A stretch of 64,000 nucleotides of DNA from Candidatus Heimdallarchaeota archaeon (GCA_016840095.1 JAEOSZ010000095.1:46060-110059), one strand, 5' to 3'. Positions 1 to 8,311 are shown, counted from the stretch's first letter. Program-made: numbers and translations. Notes: a model not told the origin generated them from the sequence alone.

Positions 1-460
1 GGTTAATCTTTGCCTTTGCTGAAACCTCAAAATAGATTGTGTTTAATTTCTCTGCATACTTTTCTGCTTCCTCTTTTGTAACTTCTCTAGATTCTTCTAA
101 ATCTAATTTGTTGCCAATAACAATGACAGGAATGTCTCCTACTGTTTGAATTAGTAAATCATGCCAGAAATCTAGTTTGCTAAAGCTCTCTTTTTTAGTG
201 ATGTCAAAAACAAGTGCTGCAACAACTGAACCCATGAAATATGTAGGTAGAACTGGTAGAAACTTCTCTTGAGAACCTGAATCACCTATAATTAATCGAA
301 TATCTTTACCATCTATCATAGTGTTCCAGATTAGAAAATTTGCTCCTAAAGTAGGTTGATGAGTTATTGGGAATGAATCCTGAGCCTGTCTTAAAGCAAT
401 GGATGTTTTCCCAACACCTGGTTCTCCACATAATGAAACCTTATAGCTAATATCAGTCAT
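1..460 (-). CDS. Ras-like small GTPase (C-terminus cut by window edge)
   Basis: The minus-strand frame opens with ATG at 460 and runs off the left edge, giving about 153 residues. GTPase motifs appear in order: G1 GEPGVGKTS near residue 11, a threonine in the switch I area, G3 as DSGSQE in place of the usual DTAGQE, G4 NKLD, and G5 SAK near the end. This is the Ras/Rab/Arf-type molecular switch, which binds and hydrolyses GTP and is greatly expanded in Asgard archaea. The conserved glutamine after the altered G3 glycine is kept, so hydrolysis is plausible. Whether the missing C-terminus carries a lipidation signal cannot be seen. It is divergent from the peptide gene at 564. Confidence 0.9.
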   Translation of the reverse strand, partial: MTDISYKVSLCGEPGVGKTSIALRQAQDSFPITHQPTLGANFLIWNTMIDGKDIRLIIGDSGSQEKFLPVLPTYFMGSVVAALVFDITKKESFSKLDFWHDLLIQTVGDIPVIVIGNKLDLEESREVTKEEAEKYAEKLNTIYFEVSAKAKIN

Positions 461-563
461 TGTTTCTTTACTTCTCTATTTACTGCTTTAAAGCATTATT
501 ATAATCCTAAAGTGATAAAAGAAAATGATTTAAACAATAAACTAAAACAGAGGATGACAAAGC

Positions 564-749
564 ATGTCAGAAAGAGAACAATGTGGAGATTTTGAAATCT
601 ATCAAGATGAAGAAGATTGGTGGGTAGTTAAGAATACTATAACCAAAGTGATTATTGGAAAATTCTTGAAAAAAGATGATGCTTTAGAGAAGATTGCAGC
701 TTTTCTGCAAAGTGATGATGAAACTGCTGAAAGTGAATCTGTTTGCTGA
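564..749 (+). CDS. Small acidic protein, candidate radical-SAM-modified peptide precursor
   Basis: A 61-residue acidic protein with an ATG start. It has a central stretch rich in aromatic and hydrophobic residues (EDWWVVKN followed by a beta-like segment and an amphipathic helix), an acidic tail, and a terminal cysteine (ESVC). There are only two cysteines, at residues 7 and 61. Its stop codon lies five bases before the ATG of a PqqD-like/radical SAM/SPASM gene, so the two are almost certainly co-transcribed. That position and size are typical of RiPP precursors, but I recognise no known leader or core motif. It could instead be a small folded accessory protein. The precursor role is inference from context. 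Confidence 0.65.
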   Translation: MSEREQCGDFEIYQDEEDWWVVKNTITKVIIGKFLKKDDALEKIAAFLQSDDETAESESVC

Positions 750-754
750 GTAAG

Positions 755-2194
755 ATGGAAGCTAAAGATCAAGTTCTTCAGATATTTTTAAAAGAAAATA
801 AGTATATTCTACTAGATAGTTCTACAAGATTGTTTTGGGTTCTTGAACCAACTAAGATTATACAAGAATTAGCTTCAAAGAAGTTGAGTTTTCGTTCTTT
901 AATTGAGTTACTTGCTAAGAATGACGATTTATATTCAAAGGATTTGTATCAGAAACTAATAAAACTCAGAAAGTTTCACTTTTTTAGCTATACAGAAAAT
1001 AACATTCAAACCCCTCCAAGCACTACACAAACTGATATCAATCACATCTACATAAATCCCTCTTCGGATTGCAATCTAGATTGTTGGTTTTGTTATGCCG
1101 ACAATTTAAGGAAGAGAAAATTACCTAGGCTAGATATTGAAAACATATTGAAACTAATTCAGTCTGTATTAGATTACAAAGAAAGGATAAATTCAACTAC
1201 AGCTTTAGGTGTTTCTATTGGTTTTACTGAAGAACTGAACCTGAATTTTACGATTTTTTTGGAAGTTTCTAAATTTATTGAAAAGATGAAAATTAATTAT
1301 AATCATCCAATTTTTCTTTTTATTCCTTCATCAAATTTGTTGGATGTTTCTGATGAATTTATTGAATTTACAAACAATTATAAATTTTTAACAGTCTCCG
1401 TTGATATTGATAATGAAATACAAATTAGTCAAGTTATCAAAAATCTTGGGGAATTCAATAGCGACGTTAAGAAACATCTAATAATACCTTTTCATTCTAG
1501 AACAACCAACCTTGTAAAGCTGTATTCTAGATTTTCTGAACATTTCAACTTAATCTCTTTAAGACCAGTTAGAGTTAGTATAGATTCAAAACATCCTTGG
1601 AGTCAAGAAAACTTTGAGAATTTTAAAGAAGTAATCTCAAGATTCTATCATGATCTCCAAATGCTGAATGATGAAAATCTTCTCTCAATATTTTCTCTTC
1701 TTGGTCCTGTAGATTATTTCTATCGTTATTTTAAGCGAATCATTGAAAGACAAAAACTTAGTGAAAGATGCACAGCTGGAAAGACAGCTTTTGCCATAAA
1801 TTCTTTGCTTGAAGTTTCTCCGTGCTCAAGTTTATTTAGTTGTGAAAAATTGAATGTAAAAATCCATGACTTTCAAGTGGAAAAAGCACTTCAAAGCTTA
1901 ACGAAAAGATTACCAAATTATAAAGAAACTGAATGTTCAACTTGCTACATATCAAGTTTCTGTGGGGGGCCTTGTATGGATTGGCTTGTAAAACAAGAAA
2001 ATCAAAGGATATCAAATCCGAGCAAAATAGAATGTGATTTCAATAAGTATATTGTTGAGGAATCTTTGTCTTTCATAACTAATTTATCAGTGAATAGGCA
2101 AGCTGTTTTTGAAAAAATTGTAAAAAAAAGAGAACTTAGGAATAGGTTGAACTATCCTCTTTCATTCAATAGTTTTTCTGAGTTTTTTAGTTAA
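755..2194 (+). CDS. Radical SAM/SPASM peptide-maturase-like enzyme with PqqD-like N-terminus
   Basis: About 479 residues from ATG at 755. An in-frame TTG at 743, overlapping the upstream stop, is the alternative start. Residues 1-95 resemble a PqqD-type peptide-recognition winged helix (LLDSSTRLFWVL, then a helical repeat ending LIKLRKFHFF). Next is the radical SAM core with the CX3CX2C motif CNLDCWFC, which binds the 4Fe-4S cluster that cleaves S-adenosylmethionine. The C-terminal third has SPASM-type cysteines, including CX2CX5CX3C (CSTCYISSFCGGPC). This order is that of enzymes installing thioether or C-C crosslinks in ribosomal peptides, or quinone cofactors. The usual GGEP motif is degenerate (GFTEEL). 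The substrate may be the 61-residue neighbour. Confidence 0.85.
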   Translation: MEAKDQVLQIFLKENKYILLDSSTRLFWVLEPTKIIQELASKKLSFRSLIELLAKNDDLYSKDLYQKLIKLRKFHFFSYTENNIQTPPSTTQTDINHIYINPSSDCNLDCWFCYADNLRKRKLPRLDIENILKLIQSVLDYKERINSTTALGVSIGFTEELNLNFTIFLEVSKFIEKMKINYNHPIFLFIPSSNLLDVSDEFIEFTNNYKFLTVSVDIDNEIQISQVIKNLGEFNSDVKKHLIIPFHSRTTNLVKLYSRFSEHFNLISLRPVRVSIDSKHPWSQENFENFKEVISRFYHDLQMLNDENLLSIFSLLGPVDYFYRYFKRIIERQKLSERCTAGKTAFAINSLLEVSPCSSLFSCEKLNVKIHDFQVEKALQSLTKRLPNYKETECSTCYISSFCGGPCMDWLVKQENQRISNPSKIECDFNKYIVEESLSFITNLSVNRQAVFEKIVKKRELRNRLNYPLSFNSFSEFFS

Positions 2195-2195
2195 A

Positions 2196-2612
2196 CTAGG
2201 TTAAAGGCCAATCTAATAATGTTGGAAAATCATTTGGAGAGAATTCTAACCAACCAGCAGCTCTGAATATGATTAGCAAAAGCCAACTGAATGTAAACCA
2301 GATTAGCATTGCCCCAAATGTAGCATAAATTGCTCTTCTCTCTGAAATTCCTCCTCCTATTACCCATAAAATCAAGCATATGAAGAAGATTATTATTCCA
2401 AAGGTGATTAGATCTGCAGACCCGAAGAAATCTAAATAACCTCTAAAAACCCAAACACATGCTGCTACAACACCTAAGATTAAGTTTAACCAAGCCCATT
2501 TTCTTACTTCTCTTCTAAACATTATTGTGCACATTATTGCTGAAGCAAAATAGAAGAGGAGTGTATTGAAAACTATAGCTAGAATTATATGTACAGTAGG
2601 ATCTAGTGCCAT
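2196..2612 (-). CDS. Hypothetical four-helix membrane protein
   Basis: A 138-residue protein that is hydrophobic almost throughout, with about four predicted membrane helices separated by short loops. One loop carries the basic stretch RREVRKW, which places that loop in the cytoplasm by the positive-inside rule. I recognise no family. It ends one base after the stop of the convergent radical SAM gene and is transcribed away from the next radical SAM gene, so it stands alone. Its start is the first ATG, just upstream of an AT-rich region. Function unknown. Confidence 0.7.
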   Translation of the reverse strand: MALDPTVHIILAIVFNTLLFYFASAIMCTIMFRREVRKWAWLNLILGVVAACVWVFRGYLDFFGSADLITFGIIIFFICLILWVIGGGISERRAIYATFGAMLIWFTFSWLLLIIFRAAGWLEFSPNDFPTLLDWPLT

Positions 2613-2697
2613 GCTCCATGTAAAAACAGCTTACTAAATAAGTTTTATTCTAATATGCGTTAAACTTAACAGTTTGCTTTCAATTGTATATTAACAG

Positions 2698-3831
2698 ATG
2701 TTTGTTCCACCAAGAAAGCACTTCCATCAGCAATTATGCAACATATGCAATCAAGAGAAGACTCTATCTTCTTCACTAGGTATTTGCAAAACATGTCTCA
2801 TAGAATACGAAATAGATTCAGAGAATTCAGTGATACAAACACATGCTCATTCAAGAGAGAAATTTGTACTCCCAATTAATCCACCAAAAGGTGATTCTTT
2901 TTCCTGTGATCTTTGCAACCACAATTGCAGTTTTTCTAGCAATGACCTTAGTTTTTGTGGTTTAAGATATACAAAGGATGATAAATTTATATCTAGGTCT
3001 TCAAAGAACTCTGCAACTCTGGATTTCTACTTTGACCCATTACCATGTAATTGTTGTGCAGCTTGGTTTTGCCCAGCTGGTACTGGTAAAGGGTATCCAG
3101 AGTATGCTTACAAAGAAGGAAAAGAAACTGGCTATTATAACCTTTCAGTCTTCTTCTATGGTTGCTCTTTTAATTGTTTATTCTGCCAAAATAAAAGTCA
3201 TAAGAATGTAAGGATTGCTTCTAAAGTATCAGTAGAAAGACTTAGTACATCTTTTAAAAACAATAAGAAAGTTTCTTGCGTTTGTTTCTTTGGTGGATCT
3301 CCTGAACCACAATTCGTTTATGCTTTAGAAGTGTCAAAGAGAATTCTAGAAATTGCAAAACAGGAGAAAAGAATAGTTAGAATCTGCTGGGAATGGAATG
3401 GTTTTGGCAATCAAAAATATATAGAAAAAGCTGTTCAAATATCTTTGCAATCAGGTGGCAACATTAAATTTGATTTGAAAGCATGGTCTCCTCAAATTCA
3501 CAAAGCACTAACAGGTGTAAATAATAAGAAGGTACTTGAAAATTTTGAATATGTAGCTAAGAATTTTTTTGAAAAACGTCCTGAACTACCCGTTCTTAAT
3601 GCAACTACACTTCTGGTTCCAGGATATATTGATGAGTATGAAGTGGAAAAAATAGCTTCTTTCATTGCAGAACTTGATCCAAATATTCCATACTCACTTC
3701 TAGGTTTTTACCCTCATTTCGAGTTTTCGGATTTACCATTAACTACTCGAGCTATAGCAGAAAGATCTTTAGAAATTGCATCTAGTTATTTGAACAATGT
3801 CAATATTGGAAATAAACATCTACTTCTTTAG
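2698..3831 (+). CDS. Radical SAM protein, PflA/AmmeMemoRadiSam-like
   Basis: A 377-residue protein. The N-terminal 130 residues hold several cysteine pairs (CNIC, CKTC, CDLC, then CNCC and a cysteine before PAGTGKG) that look like zinc- or iron-sulfur-binding elements. The radical SAM core follows, with GCSFNCLFCQN (CX3CX2C). A glycine-rich strand FFGGSPEPQ stands where GGEP is expected, and FDLKAW is typical of the pyruvate formate-lyase activase-like branch (COG1313 or AmmeMemoRadiSam enzymes). The reaction would be S-adenosylmethionine cleavage to a 5-deoxyadenosyl radical acting on an unknown protein or small molecule. It has no obvious operon partner, so the substrate cannot be predicted. 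Archaea commonly carry such proteins of unknown role. Confidence 0.85.
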   Translation: MFVPPRKHFHQQLCNICNQEKTLSSSLGICKTCLIEYEIDSENSVIQTHAHSREKFVLPINPPKGDSFSCDLCNHNCSFSSNDLSFCGLRYTKDDKFISRSSKNSATLDFYFDPLPCNCCAAWFCPAGTGKGYPEYAYKEGKETGYYNLSVFFYGCSFNCLFCQNKSHKNVRIASKVSVERLSTSFKNNKKVSCVCFFGGSPEPQFVYALEVSKRILEIAKQEKRIVRICWEWNGFGNQKYIEKAVQISLQSGGNIKFDLKAWSPQIHKALTGVNNKKVLENFEYVAKNFFEKRPELPVLNATTLLVPGYIDEYEVEKIASFIAELDPNIPYSLLGFYPHFEFSDLPLTTRAIAERSLEIASSYLNNVNIGNKHLLL

Positions 3832-3874
3832 CTAAAAATTGGAATTCTTTTTATACTTAGAACCATTAAGAATA

Positions 3875-4540
3875 ATGATGAAATTTTCATTGAAATTTTG
3901 TTTCTTCTTAATTTCAATATTCTTGTTCATCTCTGCGTCTCAAATTCAATCCTCTTTACCAGAAATTAAAGAAGTTGATATAATTCAAACTAGAATTACC
4001 GAAATAAGCTGGCCCTTTGAATCAGAAGTAGAAAGTGATTGGACTATATTTAGTTGTGACATAACTTTTGAAATTATGAATAATAACTCTGGATTTTATG
4101 TCCACGTTGGAGGATTGCCATACTTCATTCCTAGAATAAACGCTAGTTTCGTAGAAACATCATTAGATGTTGGTATAAGTTACGTCTTCGTTACAATCTC
4201 TACAGATATTCTGATTAAGGAAGGCATAGAGAAGAGGAAAACTGGTTTGTCTTTTTATATCTTCAACTATAGAAACTCCACACTAGCATTGGGTAACTAT
4301 ACAATATGGTATGGTGTTAGAAGTGAACCATTTGATTTTGAGTTGGATCCTTTTTATACTATAATAAATGTAACAGAGAATAAAGTGTTAATAACTCATC
4401 AAGGTACAAACGAAACTGTTACTTATCCAGAGGAAGAAACTCCAAGTACGACAAGTAGCTTTCTATCATTCTCGTCGCTTCTTTTATTAAATTGTTTAGT
4501 GATTTTTAGGAAGAGAAACAAATCTAGAAATTTAACTTAA
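3875..4540 (+). CDS. Exported membrane-anchored protein, function unknown
   Basis: About 221 residues from the ATG at 3875; a second ATG follows immediately, and a TTG further upstream is less likely. A signal peptide (MMKFSLKFCFFLISIFLFIS) precedes an extracellular domain rich in beta strands with several NxS/T sequons. It ends in a serine/threonine-rich spacer, a hydrophobic segment and a basic tail (FRKRNKSRN). This is the usual form of an archaeal surface protein held by a C-terminal helix. No domain family is recognised. Its last 17 bases overlap the 3' end of the convergent DUF123 gene. Confidence 0.7.
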   Translation: MMKFSLKFCFFLISIFLFISASQIQSSLPEIKEVDIIQTRITEISWPFESEVESDWTIFSCDITFEIMNNNSGFYVHVGGLPYFIPRINASFVETSLDVGISYVFVTISTDILIKEGIEKRKTGLSFYIFNYRNSTLALGNYTIWYGVRSEPFDFELDPFYTIINVTENKVLITHQGTNETVTYPEEETPSTTSSFLSFSSLLLLNCLVIFRKRNKSRNLT

Positions 4541-4925
4541 GAAAATGACTTTCGCAATGACTCATACAGTCACTGTTTCCGAAATCTATTACAGGAGATG
4601 TATCAACTAATTTACTCAGCACTTTGTAAATTTCACATTCTGTTTTCTTGTTAATAGAAATAGCAATTCCAATAATTTCACAGGATTGATGCATAGTAAT
4701 TTGATCAATATGCCAGTGTTTTTTCTTTAGTCTTCTTAGATGACGATGAATTCGTGAGGATAACCCTCCAGCTCCAAAAGCACTACCTACATAGAAGTAG
4801 AATCCTTTATTTAAAGTTTTTAATTCACTATGTATATTGATAGTAATTTCTTCAGAGGTGTATAGAAAGAGAATATATGTACCCTTTAAATCTTGAGTAA
4901 ACTCTATCAGGGGTCCTGTGAAAAT
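4524..4925 (-). CDS. GIY-YIG (DUF123) nuclease-like protein with a non-canonical start
   Basis: This frame encodes about 130 residues with the hallmarks of the DUF123 branch of GIY-YIG nucleases: KGTYILFL, then GFYFYVGSAFGAGGLSSRI, RHLRR and KKHWHIDQI. The family is found alone or fused to endonuclease III and is thought to act on nucleic acid. The reading frame is intact from upstream of the GTY motif to a TAG at 4524, but it holds no ATG, GTG or TTG before the conserved core. Candidate starts are ATT at 4925 (with GAGGG six bases upstream), ATA at 4931, or CTG at 4910. It lies just behind the TPR gene, so translational coupling is possible. A sequencing error or decayed start is the alternative. 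Confidence 0.75.
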   Translation of the reverse strand: MFTGPLIEFTQDLKGTYILFLYTSEEITINIHSELKTLNKGFYFYVGSAFGAGGLSSRIHRHLRRLKKKHWHIDQITMHQSCEIIGIAISINKKTECEIYKVLSKLVDTSPVIDFGNSDCMSHCESHFLKLNF

Positions 4926-4927
4926 AC

Positions 4928-5962
4928 TTATCCCTCTTCCAAATCTGTTGCTTTTTCCCAGTATTCAAGTGTTTTTTCTTCATCTCCAAGATCTTCAGAA
5001 ATATCTCCAAGCATTCTATAGATTCTTGCTTCATTCTTATTATGTCGTAATGCATCTTCTAGATATAAGATAGCCTTATCATAGTCTTTTGAAGCCCATG
5101 ATAGAGATGCAAGTGACACTGATGCTTCAAGGAAAGCAGGATCTCTACTCAAACACTCCTCATAGTATCTAATAGCTTCTTCGATATTTGCTATGGAAGC
5201 ATAAATATTTGCCAAATTGAAGAATCCTAGAACATTATCTGGATCAAGTTCAATCACTTTTGAAAACGCATCTATTGCTTGGATGAAATCTTGTTTTGCT
5301 TCCTGGGTTTTTCCAAGATAAAACCATGCTTGAAGATTCTCATCATTAATCTTTGAAACGGTTTGGAAATAATCTTCAGCTCTATCATAGTTATCTAGTT
5401 CGAGATAAGTTTCTCCTATTTGCATGAGAATTTTTTCATTTGTTGGATCAAGTTGTTCTGCTTTCATTAAATTATTCCAACTCTCAATTTCATTTCCCAT
5501 TTTCTTGAAAATAACAGATAATAGACTGTAAACCTCTATATTTTCTTCATATTCAATGAAATTTGAGAAAGCTCTAGTAGCACCAGCATACTCTCCAATC
5601 TCATAATATAAATGACCTATCTTATTCCATAGAAGGTATTTCTTAGGATCTAACTCACATACTTTCTTCCAGGAAATTAGTGCTTGATTCCAGTTCTTTA
5701 AGTTATGATAAACGTCTCCTAGAAGTTCCAATGTTTCAAGATTTTCAGAGTCAATTTCAATTGATTTATTAAGATAATTAAGTGCTAAATCTGGTTTATG
5801 TATTAAATAGTAGATTTTAGCAATAAAATTTAGAAAAGTAATCTCATTTTCATAATACTGTACTTGTTTCTCTAAAAGGTCTATAGCTTCCTCTATTTTG
5901 CTTTCTTCTATCAAACGTTCTGCTTCTGTTAGTATTGCAGATAAATCATTTTCTTCAAACAT
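4928..5962 (-). CDS. Tetratricopeptide repeat protein
   Basis: A 344-residue soluble protein made almost wholly of about nine 34-residue TPR units, recognisable by the recurring pattern of W/L-G-Y-A-F-A-P, for example NWNQALISWKKVCELDP and DFIQAIDAFSKVIELDPDN. TPR arrays form a superhelix that holds protein partners, so the likely role is scaffold or co-chaperone. No catalytic domain or membrane helix is seen. The start is the first ATG. The downstream DUF123 frame begins within a few bases of its stop, suggesting a two-gene transcript. Partners are unknown. Confidence 0.9.
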   Translation of the reverse strand: MFEENDLSAILTEAERLIEESKIEEAIDLLEKQVQYYENEITFLNFIAKIYYLIHKPDLALNYLNKSIEIDSENLETLELLGDVYHNLKNWNQALISWKKVCELDPKKYLLWNKIGHLYYEIGEYAGATRAFSNFIEYEENIEVYSLLSVIFKKMGNEIESWNNLMKAEQLDPTNEKILMQIGETYLELDNYDRAEDYFQTVSKINDENLQAWFYLGKTQEAKQDFIQAIDAFSKVIELDPDNVLGFFNLANIYASIANIEEAIRYYEECLSRDPAFLEASVSLASLSWASKDYDKAILYLEDALRHNKNEARIYRMLGDISEDLGDEEKTLEYWEKATDLEEG

Positions 5963-6066
5963 TAATATCCAAACAGAAATCTTTCCTTAAGAACATTACG
6001 AAATAATGTTAATTCTAAAGGAAAGTAAAGAAAATTTTAAGTTAAACGTTAGAATTAGTATAGTAG

Positions 6067-6963
6067 ATGTTTCAGGTTATTGTAAGAAGAGATGATAAAT
6101 TTGGATATCAAATCTTAAAATCAGATGTTCCTAAAGAACTATCAAAAGATTCAATTGTCTACATGCCTGAATTATCTACAAAACAGCAACCCCATATAAA
6201 ATATAGCTCTAAATATACTCATACAACTGGGCACGTAATAATAAAACTAGTTAGAAGTGATGGTGATGATCCATTTGGAAGACCAAAATCACTAGCTCAT
6301 AGTTTAGTAATACCTTCTGAAGAATATAACTTGAATTCTCTTCTGTATTATACTTCTCCACTATACCAGACACAATTATTCGATAATATTGAAGTAGATC
6401 AAGAAATGTTATCTCAGAATATTTTTAAGAGCAGCGAAAACGAAATTCTTGAAAAAGTTGGTATATCTCAACTCAGAGAGATAATTGTGGCTGCAATGAC
6501 AGAACAAAAAGTCACTATATTGCCAAATTTAGATGAAAAAGGGATTTTTGAGCTTTTCAGCTTAATTGATAAGTCAATACCTTTTGAAGCATCATATGAT
6601 TTTTCTCTTATTAGTTACTCTGATAGAAGTTGCAACAAATTCCTTGTTCATAACATTGTTTACTTATTGGGAAAAGAACAAAAAATAAGGAGTATTGTAA
6701 GTTTAAAGAATGTAAGTACTAAAGTTCGAAAAATAGCTAAAGAAGAAGCGACATATTTAGACAACTTCATTGAAATGATTGTTCAAGAAAATTACGAAGA
6801 ACTACTAGAAGAACACGCAAAATGGATAATAGGAAAGTATCATAACGATCATAAAGATTTACAAAAGATGTTTACAAGAAGATATCAATTAGATATGCCT
6901 TTTTCAAGAAGAAACAAATTTCATGCACGACTTGTTCAATCTTTATCCAGTTATGAAAACTAA
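6067..6963 (+). CDS. Possible GTPase-associated protein 1-like protein
   Basis: A 298-residue soluble protein. Its first 120 residues begin with a strand followed by GYQILKSDVPKEL and later carry DDPFGRPKSLAHSLVIP. From memory this recalls the N-terminal domain of GTPase-associated protein 1, where a GR...AHSL pattern follows a report on expression of full-length activity. The rest is helical, with a lysine-rich C-terminal region. The resemblance is weak and rests on a short motif, so the name is tentative. It is a monocistronic gene divergent from the TPR gene, with an AT-rich promoter region between them. If the family call is right, a partner GTPase would be expected, and a Ras-like GTPase lies 6 kb upstream. 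Confidence 0.55.
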   Translation: MFQVIVRRDDKFGYQILKSDVPKELSKDSIVYMPELSTKQQPHIKYSSKYTHTTGHVIIKLVRSDGDDPFGRPKSLAHSLVIPSEEYNLNSLLYYTSPLYQTQLFDNIEVDQEMLSQNIFKSSENEILEKVGISQLREIIVAAMTEQKVTILPNLDEKGIFELFSLIDKSIPFEASYDFSLISYSDRSCNKFLVHNIVYLLGKEQKIRSIVSLKNVSTKVRKIAKEEATYLDNFIEMIVQENYEELLEEHAKWIIGKYHNDHKDLQKMFTRRYQLDMPFSRRNKFHARLVQSLSSYEN

Positions 6964-7025
6964 CAAATATAAAATAAAAGAAAAAGTCAAGAATTTGATT
7001 CTAACAGTTAGTAGATTTTGATTTA

Positions 7026-7433
7026 TCAACTTGAATACTTGGCACGTACTACTTCAAATACTTCCTTGCATTTTTCTTCAGTTAAGTTAGAAATTGCACA
7101 TTCCATATTCTCAGAAATTCTATTTATGAGTTCTTTTAGTTTAGTTTTGAGCTCTTCAACTGATAAACTTGAATATAGGTATTTGAAACCACCTCTTTCA
7201 AGATTTATTTTTGTTTTTCTGACAATCCCAATTCCAATTAATCTTTGAATTGATCTTGAAATTGTAGCTCTATCCTTCGGAATAATATCAGTTATTGTTT
7301 TGATATCAGCGGGTTGCATGTTTTTTATACACATCATGATTTCAATTTCATTTTCAGAGAGTGCATAAGCTGCTTTTATGATATCAAAGCAAGTGACATC
7401 TTTAGAATCAAAAGAAGAAAGAGGAAAGGACAT
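7026..7433 (-). CDS. Winged-helix transcriptional regulator, TrmB/MarR-like
   Basis: About 135 residues from ATG at 7433; a TTG nine bases upstream is the alternative. Residues 30-80 form a winged helix: ALSENEIEIMMCIKN, then IIPKDRATISRSIQRLIGIGIVRKT as the recognition helix and wing. The C-terminal helix probably dimerises. It is the last gene of the sulfur-transfer operon, ten bases after the DsrE gene, so it is likely to control that operon. Two palindromes ahead of the operon promoter are candidate operators. No metal- or thiol-sensing motif is obvious, although a cysteine at residue 16 could respond to sulfur species. Confidence 0.8.
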   Translation of the reverse strand: MSFPLSSFDSKDVTCFDIIKAAYALSENEIEIMMCIKNMQPADIKTITDIIPKDRATISRSIQRLIGIGIVRKTKINLERGGFKYLYSSLSVEELKTKLKELINRISENMECAISNLTEEKCKEVFEVVRAKYSS

Positions 7434-7443
7434 TTTAATCAAC

Positions 7444-7812
7444 TCAGAAACAGTAGTTTAAGTCGGCCTCTAAAGACTCTGTAATAGCGTACATTCCACC
7501 AACTATGTCGTCGACTTCATCTATGAAATCTTCACGTGTTAATCCATATCTTTCCAGAGTAGGACTACAGACAAAAATCTTAACTCCAAATTCCTTTACT
7601 TCTTGAATCATCTCTAAGAATGATTTCTTACCTACACCAGGTGTAATTCTTTCTGCGTTTCCTTTTTTGAGAAGCAGACCACCCGACATGGTATAAACCA
7701 TCTGAACATCAGCATCTAGTGCAGCAGATAATGTTGCTAAATGAAGAGGGGTTTCTAACCTATCAGGATAGTCCTCTCCAAATGTTACCATTATCATGAT
7801 TTTGTGTGACAT
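7444..7812 (-). CDS. DsrE family sulfur-carrier protein
   Basis: A 122-residue protein of the DsrE/DsrF fold. It begins with a strand KIMIMVTFG, has the helix after PLHLATLSAALDADVQMV, and keeps the family cysteine in FVCSPTLERYGL. DsrE-like proteins receive and pass persulfide sulfur between TusA, rhodanese and reductases. It is preceded by the ribosome binding site GGGGAG and sits twelve bases after the DsrE2 gene, within an operon with two TusA genes and a sulfide:quinone oxidoreductase. Its place suggests it is one link in cytoplasmic sulfane-sulfur relay. Family assignment is firm, but the exact donor and acceptor are inferred. Confidence 0.87.
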   Translation of the reverse strand: MSHKIMIMVTFGEDYPDRLETPLHLATLSAALDADVQMVYTMSGGLLLKKGNAERITPGVGKKSFLEMIQEVKEFGVKIFVCSPTLERYGLTREDFIDEVDDIVGGMYAITESLEADLNYCF

Positions 7813-7824
7813 GTTGAATCTCCC

Positions 7825-8298
7825 CTAGATATAGAGTGTGATTTCTGCTTTAGATGCGAATTCTAAGAAAGTTGCTGCACCACCAGGTGTACAATCTTCA
7901 ATAAGATCCTTATCTTTAATTTTCATAACTGCTTTTGTCATTTCACAAGCTATTAGTTGTACTCCAGATTCTATGGCTATATCCATTAGCTCTTGAAGAG
8001 TAGCTACATTTGCTTTCTTCATCCAACTCTTCATCATTTTGGTTGCCATACCTGTCATTCCAGGTAACATTCCAACGATTTGAGGGATTGGCATTGGCAT
8101 TGCAGTTTCTCCAGCAGGAGTGATTTTTATTTTCTTTAATTTCTTCTTCTTCAGTAGGTTCAAACCGAAGAAAGTGAAGAAGATTCCTACTTCATAATCC
8201 ATAGCTGCAGCTGTTGTAGCCAATAGTAATGGTGGATATGCTCCAGGTATATCAGCTTTTGAAGCTATTATAGCTAATCTTTTCTTTTTTTCAGACAT
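7825..8298 (-). CDS. DsrE2-like peroxiredoxin-family sulfur-transfer protein
   Basis: A 157-residue protein typical of the DsrE2 group. The N-terminal strand AIIASKADIPGAYPPLLLATTAAAM leads to IFFTFFGLNLLKK, followed by a methionine-rich loop and the helix containing IACEMTKAVMKI, whose cysteine is the conserved sulfur carrier. DsrE2 proteins are often encoded with TusA and SQR and are tied to thiosulfate or sulfane-sulfur handling, some at the membrane. A GAGGA ribosome site precedes the ATG. It lies thirteen bases after the second TusA gene. This supports a co-translated relay of TusA, DsrE2 and DsrE. Confidence 0.87.
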   Translation of the reverse strand: MSEKKKRLAIIASKADIPGAYPPLLLATTAAAMDYEVGIFFTFFGLNLLKKKKLKKIKITPAGETAMPMPIPQIVGMLPGMTGMATKMMKSWMKKANVATLQELMDIAIESGVQLIACEMTKAVMKIKDKDLIEDCTPGGAATFLEFASKAEITLYI

Positions 8299-8311
8299 AT
8301 TTATTCCTCGT

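Noticed and set aside
2978..3211. 77-residue plus-strand frame inside the second radical SAM gene
   Set aside because: It is an out-of-frame reading of the conserved radical SAM core, which is itself intact.
4852..5055. 67-residue minus-strand frame between the TPR and DUF123 genes
   Set aside because: It overlaps the end of the TPR gene and the start of the DUF123 core in the third frame and has low-complexity lysine-rich sequence without family marks; it is a by-product of the two real genes.
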